From the NCBI RefSeq assembly GCF_003112515.1, contig NZ_BEVZ01000008.1:248001-312000 (forward strand): a stretch of 64,000 nt of DNA, read 5' to 3'. Positions 24,413 through 32,863 of this stretch are shown here, piece after piece; positions within the stretch are counted from its first letter, which is position 1, and each line of letters opens with the position of its first letter. The notes beneath the pieces were generated by a model that saw only the letters and a program-made list of their open reading frames with translations, made no database searches and was not told the DNA's origin. A program made the translations under genes and the position numbers. The stretch comes from Streptomyces fragilis (GTDB taxonomy: Bacteria > Actinomycetota > Actinomycetes > Streptomycetales > Streptomycetaceae).

Positions 24413-24461
24413 CCGCCGGCCGTCTGCCCGCCGCCCGCCTGACCGCGGGCCGCCTGACCGC
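24407..24461 (+). repeat. Imperfect repeats of the gene's stop-codon region
   Basis: GCCTGACCG occurs at 24407, 24437 and 24452. The first copy contains the hydrolase stop codon and the others lie just beyond it, embedded in related CCG-rich units. This looks like local slippage duplication of the gene end. Confidence 0.6.
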
Positions 24462-24494
24462 CGTCCGCCCGACAGCGGGCGGCTCCCCGGACAG

Positions 24495-24534
24495 CACGAC
24501 GCCGCGCCCCGGAGATCCGGGACGCGGCGTCGTG
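24495..24534. terminator. Bidirectional terminator
   Basis: Twelve perfect pairs (24495-24506 with 24523-24534), one mismatch, five further pairs and an AGAT loop, placed between convergent stops at 24412 and 24547. Confidence 0.85.
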
Positions 24535-24546
24535 GCGTGACGGGCG

Positions 24547-26721
24547 TCAGTTGGTGAAGTACAGGTACTTCCAGGAGCCGTACGTCGTGCTGTTCACGTT
24601 GTCGCCGGACGAGCTGTTGATGTAGTTCGACCGCACGCGGGCCTTGATCCCGGCCTCGCCGGCCGCGCCCAGGTTCACCGTGACCTTGCCGGTGCTGCTG
24701 AGCTCGAAGTACTGCGAGGCACCGCTGTACCACTTGCCGTCGTAGTAGACCTGCAGGTCGTAACGGGTGCTGCGGCCCGGGTAGTAGCTCATCGTGGTGC
24801 TGACGAGCGGGTCCTTGGTCTTGCGGAACCAGTAGTAGTTGTGCGAGCCGACGTAACCGGTCTTGTAGTGGCCGGAGACGCTGTTGGAGATGCTGACCTT
24901 GGCGTAGCCGACCGACTTCACCGTCTTGGACGCGTACTTGGCGTCGCCCTTGAAGACGGCGGTCACCGTGGTGTCGCGCTTCATGTCCACGACCGCGGAG
25001 ATGTTGCCGCTGGAGTTGACCTTGCCCGACTTCAGCAGCTTCTTCGGCTTGTCCGAGCCGTAGGGGTCGGCCCAGATCTCCACCGTGCGGTTGGTGTACG
25101 TCGTGCCCAGGTGGGCGGTGAACGTGACGTCCTTGCCGTACGAGTAGACCTTGCCGTTGTTGTTCAGCGTCAGCGAGGTCGCGTAGCGCGGGATGACCAC
25201 GGTGTCCGACTTGACCACCGAGGTGTGCTTGGCGTCGCCCGAGTACGTGACCCGGTAGACCACGTCACCGCCGGCCGGAGGCGTGTCCGTGAAGCTGAAC
25301 GTGCCGTCCGCCTTGGCCGTCACGGTCGGCAGCGCCTTGCCGCTGGGGCTGGACACGTCGATGCGCGCGACCTTCAGCTGCACCCCGGACGGCAGCGGCA
25401 CGGTCGCCGTGATCTTGCCGGTGACGGTGAGCTTGGTGCCCCGGGTGCCCTTGGAGGGGGCGCTGACGGTCAGGGTCGGGACGTTGAGCTTGGGGCCGGT
25501 GAAGGCCTTCAGGGTGTAGGTCCCGTTCGAGCCGACCAGCGCGAACAGCCGGGAGGCGTCCGGCGCCCACGCGACGTCGGCGGTGGCGCCGCCGGTCGAG
25601 AGGGTGCGCAGCGGCTTGGTGCCGCCCGGCGCGAAGACGGAGACGGTCTCACCGCCGAAGGCGGCGACGGTGCCGTCCTTGTGCACCTCGGCGTTGGGGC
25701 CGCCGGCCGAGTACGTGCCGGCGGTGGTGAACGTGCCGTTCGCGTACGACAGCCGCTGGGTGCCGTTGACGAGGATCTGTGAGCCACCCGGCACCAGGTC
25801 GACGTCGCTGACGCCGTAGTTCAGCGAGTAGTCGCCGTTGTGGTAGGCGACGACCTCGGGGTCGCCCGAGGAGACGTCCAGCACCGAGAGGGAACCGGTG
25901 CTGATGCCCATCTCGCCCATGGCCAGCAGACCGGGGGAGGCGGGGTCGGTGTCCAGGTCGGCCGGCGAGTACCACATGCCGCCGTGCGGGGAGAGCCCCA
26001 TCCTGACCTGGCCGTCCTCCTCGGAGGCCGTGGAGAAGCCGCCCGCGGCGGGCTCGGTGGTCGGCTCGGCCGGCACCTCGGTCGTGGGCTCCACGACGGG
26101 CTCGGTCGGCTCGGTGCCGGGCTCGCCCGAAGGCTCGGTGGTGGGCTCCGTCGTGGGCTCGGCCGGCGGCTCGGTGGGCTCGACGGGAGGCTCCGTCGGC
26201 TCCACCGGAGGCTCGGTGGGCTCCACGGGAGGCTCGGTCGGCTCGACCGGCGGCTCCGGCGCCGTCCAGTCCGGGTCGATCGAGCCGAGGTTGCCGGACC
26301 ACTGGTTGCCGTAGCTGAACCAGACCTTGCCGGCGGTGAAGGCGATGCCCCGGGGACCCTCGGTGGTGTCGATGGTCCAGCGGTCGGTGACCGCGAGGGT
26401 GCCCGCGTCGAAGGCCACGACCTCGTGGCTGCCCTCCGCCGCGGCGTAGAGGGTGGAACCGTCGTCGGAGAGCGTCAGACCGGAGACGCCCGGAACGCCG
26501 GAGACCTTCTTGATGAATCCGCCGGACCAGTCGGCGGCGGTGATGGTCCCGCCGCTCCGGTCGGCGACGAAGACACGCTGGAGGCCCGCGTGGGCCACGA
26601 TGCCGCCGGGCGTGGCGACGGAGGCGGCGGCCGAGGCGGTGCCGGCCGCGGTGACGGTCAGTGCCGCCGAGCTGAAGAGGACGGCCAGAGCCGTCGCGGT
26701 GGAGATGCTGCGCCTGCGCAC
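24547..26721 (-). CDS. Secreted beta-propeller and Ig-like repeat protein with Pro-Glu spacer
   Basis: A 724-residue exported protein. After a signal peptide (about 1-30, ending ASAAAS), residues 35-150 show YVTN-like propeller blades (VFVADRSGGTIT, STLYAAAEGSHEVVAFDAGT). A hydrophilic spacer of EPPVEPT heptads and related TEP units fills about 150-225. More propeller sequence follows (to about 420), then two or three Ig-like/bacterial-surface domains (LTVTGKITATVPLPSG, DGTFSFTDTPPAGGDVVYRVTYSGDAKH) and a unique C-terminus. GTG 26719-26721 starts the signal sequence. No sortase signal or enzymatic motif is seen, so an adhesive or structural envelope role is inferred. Confidence 0.75.
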   Translation of the reverse strand: MRRRSISTATALAVLFSSAALTVTAAGTASAAASVATPGGIVAHAGLQRVFVADRSGGTITAADWSGGFIKKVSGVPGVSGLTLSDDGSTLYAAAEGSHEVVAFDAGTLAVTDRWTIDTTEGPRGIAFTAGKVWFSYGNQWSGNLGSIDPDWTAPEPPVEPTEPPVEPTEPPVEPTEPPVEPTEPPAEPTTEPTTEPSGEPGTEPTEPVVEPTTEVPAEPTTEPAAGGFSTASEEDGQVRMGLSPHGGMWYSPADLDTDPASPGLLAMGEMGISTGSLSVLDVSSGDPEVVAYHNGDYSLNYGVSDVDLVPGGSQILVNGTQRLSYANGTFTTAGTYSAGGPNAEVHKDGTVAAFGGETVSVFAPGGTKPLRTLSTGGATADVAWAPDASRLFALVGSNGTYTLKAFTGPKLNVPTLTVSAPSKGTRGTKLTVTGKITATVPLPSGVQLKVARIDVSSPSGKALPTVTAKADGTFSFTDTPPAGGDVVYRVTYSGDAKHTSVVKSDTVVIPRYATSLTLNNNGKVYSYGKDVTFTAHLGTTYTNRTVEIWADPYGSDKPKKLLKSGKVNSSGNISAVVDMKRDTTVTAVFKGDAKYASKTVKSVGYAKVSISNSVSGHYKTGYVGSHNYYWFRKTKDPLVSTTMSYYPGRSTRYDLQVYYDGKWYSGASQYFELSSTGKVTVNLGAAGEAGIKARVRSNYINSSSGDNVNSTTYGSWKYLYFTN
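26140..26275. repeat. Coding repeat for the Pro-Glu heptad spacer
   Basis: Roughly 21-bp units on the minus strand encode EPPVEPT four to five times, then diverge into TEP-containing variants toward 26045. Codon choice varies between copies, suggesting an old repeat kept at the protein level. Confidence 0.8.
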
Positions 26722-26913
26722 AGGTGGTGTACCCCCCAGAAAACCCGGTGATCGCCGGGCGCGAGGATCGCGCGACAACGCACGCGTGGGGCCGCCCTCC
26801 GAGTGGGGCGGGTTGCACGCGGGGCGCGACTGCCGAGGGCAGCATATGACGTGCCTGCGACAACGGAGAACCGGGTTTCCTCGCGAAAACCTCGCGCCTT
26901 CGTCACACCTCCC

Positions 26914-26940
26914 CCGGAAGGGCGGCATCCGCCCTTCCGG
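26914..26940 (-). terminator. Terminator of the alcohol dehydrogenase/SRPBCC operon
   Basis: Twelve perfect pairs (26914-26925 with 26929-26940) around a three-base loop, 41 nt beyond the stop at 26981. The remaining intergenic sequence (26722-26913) holds the promoter side of the propeller-protein gene, with no distinct promoter recognised. Confidence 0.75.
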
Positions 26941-26980
26941 GCCGTTTCGTGCGGGTCGTTCGACTGTGTCCGTGCAGTCC

Positions 26981-28156
26981 TCACGGTGTGAGGACGACCT
27001 TCTCGCAGCGGTCCTTCTTGTTCTTGAACAGGTCGTAACCGGTCGGCGCCTCGGCCAAGGGCATCCGGTGGGTGATGACCCGGGTGGGGTCGATCGCGCC
27101 CTGTTCGACCAGCCCCAGCAGCGGTTCCATGTACTTCTGCACGTGGCACTGCCCGGTGCGCAGGGTCAGGGACCTGTTCATCCAGGCACCCGCCGGAAAC
27201 TTGTCGATCAACCCGCCGTAAACGCCGATGACCGACACCACGCCGCCGCTCCGGCAGGACAGGATCGCCTGGCGCAGGGCGTGTGGCCGGTCGGTCTCGG
27301 AGCGGACCGCCTGCTTGGCGCGGTCGTAGAGGTGAACGTGGGAGGCGCCGTGTGTGGCCTCCAGGCCGACCGCGTCGATGCACTTGTCGGGTCCCCGGCC
27401 GCCGGTGAGTTCCAGCAGTGCGGACCGCACGTCGGTGTCCTCGAAGTCGATGGTGGTGTAACCCTGGGCGGCGGCCATGTCGAGCCGGTAGTTCTCCTTG
27501 TCGATCGCGATCACCGTGTCCGCGCCCAGGACGCGGGCGCTGTCCATGGCGAACTGGCCGACCGGACCGGCGCCCCAGACCGCGACGACATCACCATCGT
27601 GGATGTCGCACATGTCCGCGCCCATGTACCCGGTCGGCAGGATGTCGGACAGGAACAGCACCTGCTCGTCGCCGAGGTCCGACTCGATCTTGAGTGCGTT
27701 GGCGTCGGCGAGCACCACCCGGGCGTACTCGGCCTGGCCGCCGGCAAAGCCGCCGGTGAGGTGGGAGTAGCCGTAGATGCCGGCGGTGGGGTGACCGAAG
27801 AGCTCCTCCGAGACGCCGGCGTTGGGGTTGCTGTTCTCGCAGCACGAGTACAGCTCCGCGCGGCAGGACGCGCAAGCCCCGCAGGCAATGGGGAAGGGCA
27901 CCACGATCCGGTCACCGACGCGCAGTCCGCCGTCGCTGATGCCGGGGCCGACCTCGACGACCTCTCCCATGAACTCGTGTCCCAGGATGTCGCCCTTCTC
28001 CATGGTGGGGACGTAGCCGTCGACCAGGTGCAGGTCGGAGCCGCAGATCGCCGTCGCGGTGATCTTCACGATGACGTCGCGGCTGTTCAGGATCGACGGG
28101 TCGGGGACGTCCTGCACCTCGACCGAGTTGCGTCCCGTCCAGCAGTTCGCCTTCAT
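26981..28156 (-). CDS. Zinc-dependent alcohol/formaldehyde dehydrogenase (MDR), first of two
   Basis: A 391-residue enzyme of the zinc MDR family. Catalytic zinc ligands are C38 (ICGSDLH), H60 and E61 (GHEFMGE); the structural zinc site is C92, C95, C98 and C106. The Rossmann motif AVWGAGPVGQFAM lies near 190. Long insertions after residue 105 resemble glutathione-independent formaldehyde dehydrogenases. The start overlaps the SRPBCC stop (ATGA). A similar but clearly different dehydrogenase lies at 29229, so this is a three-gene cluster with an enzyme at each end. Confidence 0.88.
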   Translation of the reverse strand: MKANCWTGRNSVEVQDVPDPSILNSRDVIVKITATAICGSDLHLVDGYVPTMEKGDILGHEFMGEVVEVGPGISDGGLRVGDRIVVPFPIACGACASCRAELYSCCENSNPNAGVSEELFGHPTAGIYGYSHLTGGFAGGQAEYARVVLADANALKIESDLGDEQVLFLSDILPTGYMGADMCDIHDGDVVAVWGAGPVGQFAMDSARVLGADTVIAIDKENYRLDMAAAQGYTTIDFEDTDVRSALLELTGGRGPDKCIDAVGLEATHGASHVHLYDRAKQAVRSETDRPHALRQAILSCRSGGVVSVIGVYGGLIDKFPAGAWMNRSLTLRTGQCHVQKYMEPLLGLVEQGAIDPTRVITHRMPLAEAPTGYDLFKNKKDRCEKVVLTP

Positions 28157-29091
28157 GCCAGGGCCTCCTTCAGTTCGTCCTCGGTCAGCGGTCGGGCCGG
28201 GTGCTGCGGGAACTCTCCCCGTGCCCGCTTGCCGCCGGGGGCGCCCTCGGAGCGGACGACCTCACCGGTCTCCGCGATCTGCTTGAAGCGGCGCAGGTCG
28301 TCGTCCAGTTGCTGGTGCGGTTCCTCGCCGAAGTAGCGCGCCACGGTCCTGCCCAGCGCTCCGCCGGGCAGTTCGTAGCGCAGGGTCACCTTGATCTCCG
28401 TGCCCCGGCCACCGGGGGCAGGCGCGAAGCGCACCTCCCCGGAGTTGGCGATGTCGGCACCGTCCACCGACCGCCAGGCGAGCAGACGGCCGGGGACGTC
28501 CTGGGTGGTCTCGGCGTCCCATTCGACCGCCTTGCCGAACGGCGCGCCGGCCCGCCAGTGACTGGTGCGCGGGCCGGTGACGCGCACCTCGTCCAGGTGC
28601 ACCATGAAGTCCGGCAACCGCTCCAGGTCCCTCCAGAGGGCGTACACCTCGTCCGAGGGCTGGGTGACGGTGGTGGCCGCGGTCAGTTCCATCGGGGTGC
28701 TCCTACGGGTGCGGGTCACGGCCGCGTAGACATCGGTGGCGGTGATGGCGGTGACCCCGGCGGTCGCCACGACGGTGCGGCCGAGGCCGCGACCGTCGTG
28801 GTTCTTCAAGGCCCGGGTCAGCATCGCCAGATCCATGAGGTCGCCACCGACGCGGGCCCAGAGCCAGGCGGGATGCGGCCGCCCCAGCAGCCCGGTCGCC
28901 GCCGCCAGTTCACGCACACCGACCGCGGTCGTGGCCGAGCGGTGCCGGGGAGTGCCGTCCACGCCCACGGTCCGGGCGAAGCCCGTCGGGGCGATGACCT
29001 GGGGCACGCCGAGGAGCGCGCTGGCCCAGCCGAGACCGCGTACCAGCGGATCGTGCCGGAGCCGGGAGGCGGAGCGGATGTCTGTCTGCAT
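28153..29091 (-). CDS. Membrane-associated protein fused to an SRPBCC (polyketide cyclase-like) domain
   Basis: A 312-residue two-part protein. Residues 15-130 contain several hydrophobic segments (GWASALLGVPQVIAPTGFA; TVVATAGVTAITATDVYAA) resembling small DUF4267-type membrane domains. Residues 137-285 form an SRPBCC/START domain (TQPSDEVYALWRDLERLPDFMVHLDEV onward), a hydrophobic-cavity fold. A charged tail follows (LTEDELKEALA). Such fusions occur in actinobacterial stress clusters. Function is unknown; lipid or ligand binding at the membrane is an inference. It is translationally coupled to the downstream dehydrogenase. Confidence 0.78.
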   Translation of the reverse strand: MQTDIRSASRLRHDPLVRGLGWASALLGVPQVIAPTGFARTVGVDGTPRHRSATTAVGVRELAAATGLLGRPHPAWLWARVGGDLMDLAMLTRALKNHDGRGLGRTVVATAGVTAITATDVYAAVTRTRRSTPMELTAATTVTQPSDEVYALWRDLERLPDFMVHLDEVRVTGPRTSHWRAGAPFGKAVEWDAETTQDVPGRLLAWRSVDGADIANSGEVRFAPAPGGRGTEIKVTLRYELPGGALGRTVARYFGEEPHQQLDDDLRRFKQIAETGEVVRSEGAPGGKRARGEFPQHPARPLTEDELKEALA

Positions 29092-29228
29092 GAGTGCTCC
29101 CCACGTGCGGTGAGGTGAACGGGAAGGAAGGCGTCCTCGGTCCGCCGGCTCGGACGGAGGGGACCGACGGCGCCGGCACGCGGTCGGTCCGGTCCGGGGA
29201 CACGGCCGGGCCGGCGGCCTCAGGAGTC

Positions 29229-30404
29229 CTACTGCTTGTGGCCGTTGCCGTGTCCGTCGGGATGCAGGACCACCTTGGTCCAGCCTTCGTCGCGGGTGTC
29301 GAAGTGCTCGTAGGCGGTGGGAGCCTCGTCCAGGCCGAGATCGTGGGAGACGATGAAGCTCGGCTTCGCCTTCCCGCCGGCGATCAGGTCCCGCAGCGCC
29401 CGGTTGTACTTCTTCACCGGCGCCTGCCCGGTGCCCATGTGCTGACCCTTGAACCACATCATGCCGAAGTCGATCGGAACCTTGCCCTGTGCCTCCAGTT
29501 CGCCCTGCGCCTCCGCGCCGCCGGGGTCCTGGGGCAGGAACACGCCCACCACGCCGATGTCGCCGGTGAACCTCACCGAGTCGATCAGTCCGTTGAGTGT
29601 GAGGCTGGCGTCCTCGTGTCCCTGGGGGTCGTGTGCCTGGTAGCCGACGCACTCGCACCCGTTGTCGGCGCCCAGACCGAGGGTGGCCTCCTTGACGACC
29701 TCTGCCGGGTTCTGCTCGGCGGTGTTGATGGGAATGGCTCCGAGCTCCTCCGCCTTGCGGAGCCGGTCGGGCTGGTGGTCGGCCGTCCAGACGCGGCCGG
29801 CGCCCTTGAGGAGGGCGGAATACGTCGCCATGAGCCCGACGGGGCCGGCCCCGAAGACGACGGTCTGGTCGCCCGGCTTCACATGGGCCATCTCGGTGGC
29901 GTGATAGCCGGTGGGGAAGATGTCGGCGAGCATCACGTAGTCGGTCTGCCGCTCGGCGGCGTCCTCGCCCAGACGCAGCGCGTTGAAGTCGCCGTAGGGC
30001 ACACGCAGCAGCTCCGCCTGGCCGCCCTGATAGGGGCCCATCTCGGCGAAACCGAAGGCGGCTCCGGCGAGGGACGGATCCGGCTGCATGGTCAGGCAGT
30101 AGTTGGTCAGCCCGCGCTCGCACTGCTTGCAGAAGCCGCAGGCGATGTTGAAGGGCAGAACCACGTACTCGCCGACCTGGACCTTGCGAACGGCCGAGCC
30201 GACCTCCACGACCTGGCCCATGTTCTCGTGTCCCAGGGTGCGGCCGGACTCGAAGGAGGTACGGCCCTCGTACATGTGCAGGTCCGAACCGCAGATGTTG
30301 GTACTGGTGATCTTGACGATGATGTCGCAGGGATGCTCGATCTTCGCGTCCGGTACGTCCTTCACCGTGACCGTTCGCGGACCTTCATATACCGCTGCCT
30401 TCAT
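29229..30404 (-). CDS. Zinc-dependent glutathione-independent formaldehyde dehydrogenase-like enzyme
   Basis: A 391-residue zinc MDR enzyme. Catalytic zinc residues are C38, H59 and E60 (GHENMG), structural zinc is C89, C92, C95 and C103, and the NAD-binding motif is VFGAGPVGLMAT near 185. Inserts typical of the dismutating formaldehyde dehydrogenase group are present (DFNALRLGEDAAERQTDYVM; GYQAHDPQGHEDAS). AAGGGAAG precedes the ATG by about 6 nt. A 137-bp gap separates it from the SRPBCC gene, so it may be the first gene of one operon. Aldehyde detoxification is the likely role. Confidence 0.88.
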   Translation of the reverse strand: MKAAVYEGPRTVTVKDVPDAKIEHPCDIIVKITSTNICGSDLHMYEGRTSFESGRTLGHENMGQVVEVGSAVRKVQVGEYVVLPFNIACGFCKQCERGLTNYCLTMQPDPSLAGAAFGFAEMGPYQGGQAELLRVPYGDFNALRLGEDAAERQTDYVMLADIFPTGYHATEMAHVKPGDQTVVFGAGPVGLMATYSALLKGAGRVWTADHQPDRLRKAEELGAIPINTAEQNPAEVVKEATLGLGADNGCECVGYQAHDPQGHEDASLTLNGLIDSVRFTGDIGVVGVFLPQDPGGAEAQGELEAQGKVPIDFGMMWFKGQHMGTGQAPVKKYNRALRDLIAGGKAKPSFIVSHDLGLDEAPTAYEHFDTRDEGWTKVVLHPDGHGNGHKQ

Positions 30405-30685
30405 GATGACTTCCCTTGGTGCCACGCCATGACCCCGGCACGGCGGTGATGAGACCGCCCACAGAGCGACAGACCCCCGGAGTGGGTGCGCAGGGGCCGG
30501 CTCCGGCCGTCTCCGCGGACCGTTCCCCCGGATCGGACGGAACGGCGACGCCGTCAGCCCACCGGACGGAACTCCGGCATTCCCGCGACGCACCAGCCGG
30601 GTCCCCGTCGGCCTTCGGCGCGAAACGGTCATCCGTCGATCGATCGGCGGACTTCGACATCCGGCCCGCCGGCCCGGGCCACCGG
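30405..30685. promoter_or_regulatory. Intergenic region upstream of the dehydrogenase cluster
   Basis: About 280 bp between two minus-strand genes. It contains a near-perfect 20-bp palindrome at 30632-30651 (TCCG, then CGATCGATCG, then CGGA with one T/G mismatch between the parts), 35 bp past the stop of the membrane-protein gene. It could be that gene's terminator or an operator for the cluster. No gene is supported here. Confidence 0.4.
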
Positions 30686-31801
30686 CTAATCCTGGTCCTG
30701 CTCGAGCATGCGGCGACGTTCCTGTTCGCGCTTGGAATAGGCGGCTGCCCGGATCGCCTTGTCGCTCTCGAAGCCCGATCCCAACGCGCCACCCACCGTG
30801 GCGACCGAAGCGACGAACCAGGAGAGTGTCCAGTACTCCGAGGCCTGCAGCGGGGTCCGTGTCATGGAGGTGAAGACTCGGTCGTTGAGGATGAAGAGCG
30901 CCCACATCAAGTTGACGACCAGCAAACCCGCGTAGCAGACGATCACCCCGATACCCACGGTCATGACCGTGGACGCGTTGTAGAGGACGGTCCTCTTCCT
31001 CTCCTCGGGCGAGGGATCCGTCGACCGGTGCCACAGACGCGCATCCACGATCAGCCAGCCGATCATGAGAACGACGGAACCGACCATGGCGATCACGAGG
31101 CGTGGTGTGCCCAGGGACGCGGCCAGACTCCACAGGGTGGAGTTCACGGTGGCGATCGCTCCTGTGGCGAGTGCGGCCGCCAGGGCCTTCGAGAGACCCG
31201 GGACCAACCGCCACGGCCGGTTGGCGCGAACCATGCCGAAGAGCACCCTCAGATAACCGCGCGGCCCGCTGACGACGTACCGGCGGTCAGCGGTCTCCTC
31301 CTCACCGGTCGGGTCCGGCCGAACAGGCGCAAGACGACCGGCGGAACGTCCCAGTGGAAGCCGCTGAGAGGGCTCCTCACCTCCAGTGGCTCGCGCACCC
31401 GCCAAGCCGAGCACGATTTCCTCGACCGTCCGCCGGACCCTTCTGTGGAAACCCAGGCTTCCCAGCGACGGAAGGGACAGCAGGGCCCAGCCGTGTTCAT
31501 GACTCAGATCCACCACGATCTTGCGCCCGTGCGAGTGCAACGGAAGGTCGGTGAGGGCCACGACGATGTCCCCGTGCTGCGCACGTGCGCGGTCCGTGAT
31601 CCGGCGCGTCAACGTGGGCAGGTCCTCCGTCCCCGCGGTGAAGGGCTCACTGACCACCTGGACGTCGAACTGTCTCCCCGGGCCCGACCTGTCGGCGAGC
31701 CGAGCAGCGAGTACCGGGGCCACGCGCTGAGCGACCTCCGTCGGCGCGTCCGGATCCGCCAGGAGAGTCACGACCGTAACGTCCTGTGACCCCATCCTCA
31801 C
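30686..31801 (-). CDS. Conserved membrane protein of unknown function
   Basis: About 371 residues. The N-terminal half is soluble and alpha/beta (VTVVTLLADPDAP, ARAQHGDIVVALTDLPLHSHGRKIVVDLS) with a putative His-containing site in LPLHSHGRK. The C-terminal half has at least four hydrophobic helices (about 195-345) and ends in a basic tail (KREQERRRMLEQDQD). GTG 31799-31801 has AAGGG at good spacing; ATG 31793-31795 is an alternative. I do not recognise the family. It sits between the stress-type dehydrogenase cluster and a LURP-one-like gene, all on the minus strand. Confidence 0.68.
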   Translation of the reverse strand: MRMGSQDVTVVTLLADPDAPTEVAQRVAPVLAARLADRSGPGRQFDVQVVSEPFTAGTEDLPTLTRRITDRARAQHGDIVVALTDLPLHSHGRKIVVDLSHEHGWALLSLPSLGSLGFHRRVRRTVEEIVLGLAGARATGGEEPSQRLPLGRSAGRLAPVRPDPTGEEETADRRYVVSGPRGYLRVLFGMVRANRPWRLVPGLSKALAAALATGAIATVNSTLWSLAASLGTPRLVIAMVGSVVLMIGWLIVDARLWHRSTDPSPEERKRTVLYNASTVMTVGIGVIVCYAGLLVVNLMWALFILNDRVFTSMTRTPLQASEYWTLSWFVASVATVGGALGSGFESDKAIRAAAYSKREQERRRMLEQDQD

Positions 31802-31843
31802 GACCGGCCCTTCTCGTCGGCTGCCCCAGCGATTGCCCGTGCC

Positions 31844-31860
31844 CCCAGGATGCTCCTGGG
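31844..31860 (-). terminator. Short hairpin after the LURP-one-like gene
   Basis: CCCAGGA-TGC-TCCTGGG forms a perfect 7-bp stem 51 nt beyond the stop at 31912. It is small for this genus, so termination is tentative. Confidence 0.4.
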
Positions 31861-31911
31861 ACAACGTCGGCGCCCCTTGGCCGGCCCCCGTCGGCACCTG
31901 AAGGGGACGGC

Positions 31912-32415
31912 CTAGCCGTCCCCGCCCGCGCGGTCCTTCTCCGCCAGCTGGATCACGCAGATCGCCACCGCGACCAGCAGCGGCGCGTCGGCGTCCTCAC
32001 GGACGATGTCGATGCCGTAGGTGTCCCGCAGGGTGAGCCAGCGGCGGGAGACCACCGCGAGGAGTTCGCCCCGGTGCTCCACGGCGAACTCCCGGTCGAC
32101 GATCCGGCCGCTGACGTTCAGCTCCGTGCCGTCCGCCATGGTGACCGTGTAGTGGTTCCGCAGCAGCGAGAGCCGCTTGCGGCGCACGGTGGCCAGCGTC
32201 TCGCCGTCCCGGTCGATCACCATCGTGCCGCGCAGGGCCACCACCTTCTGATGGATGCGGAGCAGCACCTTGTCCGTGCGGCCGTGCTTCAGATCGAAGG
32301 TGGCCCGCAGCCGCATGGCCTTGCCGTCGACCAGGTAGATCTTGTTGCCGTTCTCGTCCTCGATCCAGTAGTCGTCGCCCACGGCGACCATGCGTTCGCG
32401 CACCACGAGTCTCAT
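31912..32415 (-). CDS. LURP-one-related (tubby C-terminal-like) protein
   Basis: A 167-residue single-domain protein of alternating beta strands: MRLVVRERMVAVGDDYWIEDENG, then KIYLVDGKAMRLRATFDLKH, then LLRIHQKVVALRGTMVIDRDGE. This is the LOR/scramblase-like barrel, in which strands surround a central hydrophobic helix near the C-terminus (LLVAVAICVIQLAE). Bacterial members have no firm function; membrane or lipid association is suggested by the related tubby and scramblase families. It ends well before the unknown membrane-protein gene on the same strand. Confidence 0.82.
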   Translation of the reverse strand: MRLVVRERMVAVGDDYWIEDENGNKIYLVDGKAMRLRATFDLKHGRTDKVLLRIHQKVVALRGTMVIDRDGETLATVRRKRLSLLRNHYTVTMADGTELNVSGRIVDREFAVEHRGELLAVVSRRWLTLRDTYGIDIVREDADAPLLVAVAICVIQLAEKDRAGGDG

Positions 32416-32472
32416 GGGTGATGGAGTTCCCCACGGGAGGGCTCCGGACGCGGTGGGTAGACCGAACGGCGG

Positions 32473-32751
32473 TCACAGTCCCAGACGCGCGCCGCGGGAT
32501 TCGGCCACGTGCAGGGCGTCGTGCAGGCACTCGGTGAGGCGGCGGTTCACCCAGGTGGCCTCCAGCAGGGTCATCCGGCCGGAGGCGAGCGTCTCGCGGG
32601 CGAGGGCCAGCACGGTGGCGGCGGTGTCCAGCTGCTGCGCCTCCACGGCGTCCGCGAGCCGCGAGACGGGTCCGTCGTCCCCCGACAGGAACGCCGGCCT
32701 CCCGTCCTCCGTCCACGGCAGCCGCCGCAAGGGTGTGGGTTCGTCCGTCAC
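32473..32751 (-). CDS. Small conserved hypothetical protein
   Basis: A 92-residue, mostly helical protein (VTDEPTPLRRLPWTEDGRPA, then ADAVEAQQLDTAATVLALAR, then WVNRRLTECLHDALHVAESR). GTG 32749-32751 is supported by GAGGAG 6 nt upstream. No domain is recognised. It diverges from a minimal GntR gene across 112 bp that hold phased direct repeats, so it may be a target of that regulator. Confidence 0.65.
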   Translation of the reverse strand: MTDEPTPLRRLPWTEDGRPAFLSGDDGPVSRLADAVEAQQLDTAATVLALARETLASGRMTLLEATWVNRRLTECLHDALHVAESRGARLGL

Positions 32752-32802
32752 GGTGCGCTCCTCACGTCGGTACGCCGTGACAACGACACATGGTGGCAAT
32801 AG

Positions 32803-32841
32803 GTAGTGGTGGGTAGTGGTGGTGGGTAATGCGTAGTGGTG
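32803..32841. promoter_or_regulatory. Phased direct repeats, candidate GntR operator
   Basis: GTAGTGGTG occurs exactly at 32803, 32813 and 32833, spaced by 10 and 20 bp, so all copies lie on one face of the helix. The array lies between divergent genes, and the third copy abuts the region where the -35 of the GntR promoter would be. Confidence 0.55.
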
Positions 32842-32851
32842 CACGGTCGCA

Positions 32852-32857
32852 TACGGT
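32852..32857 (+). promoter_or_regulatory. Candidate -10 of a leaderless GntR transcript
   Basis: TACGGT ends 6 nt before GTG 32864, with no ribosome site between them. Confidence 0.4.
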
Positions 32858-32863
32858 CACCGC

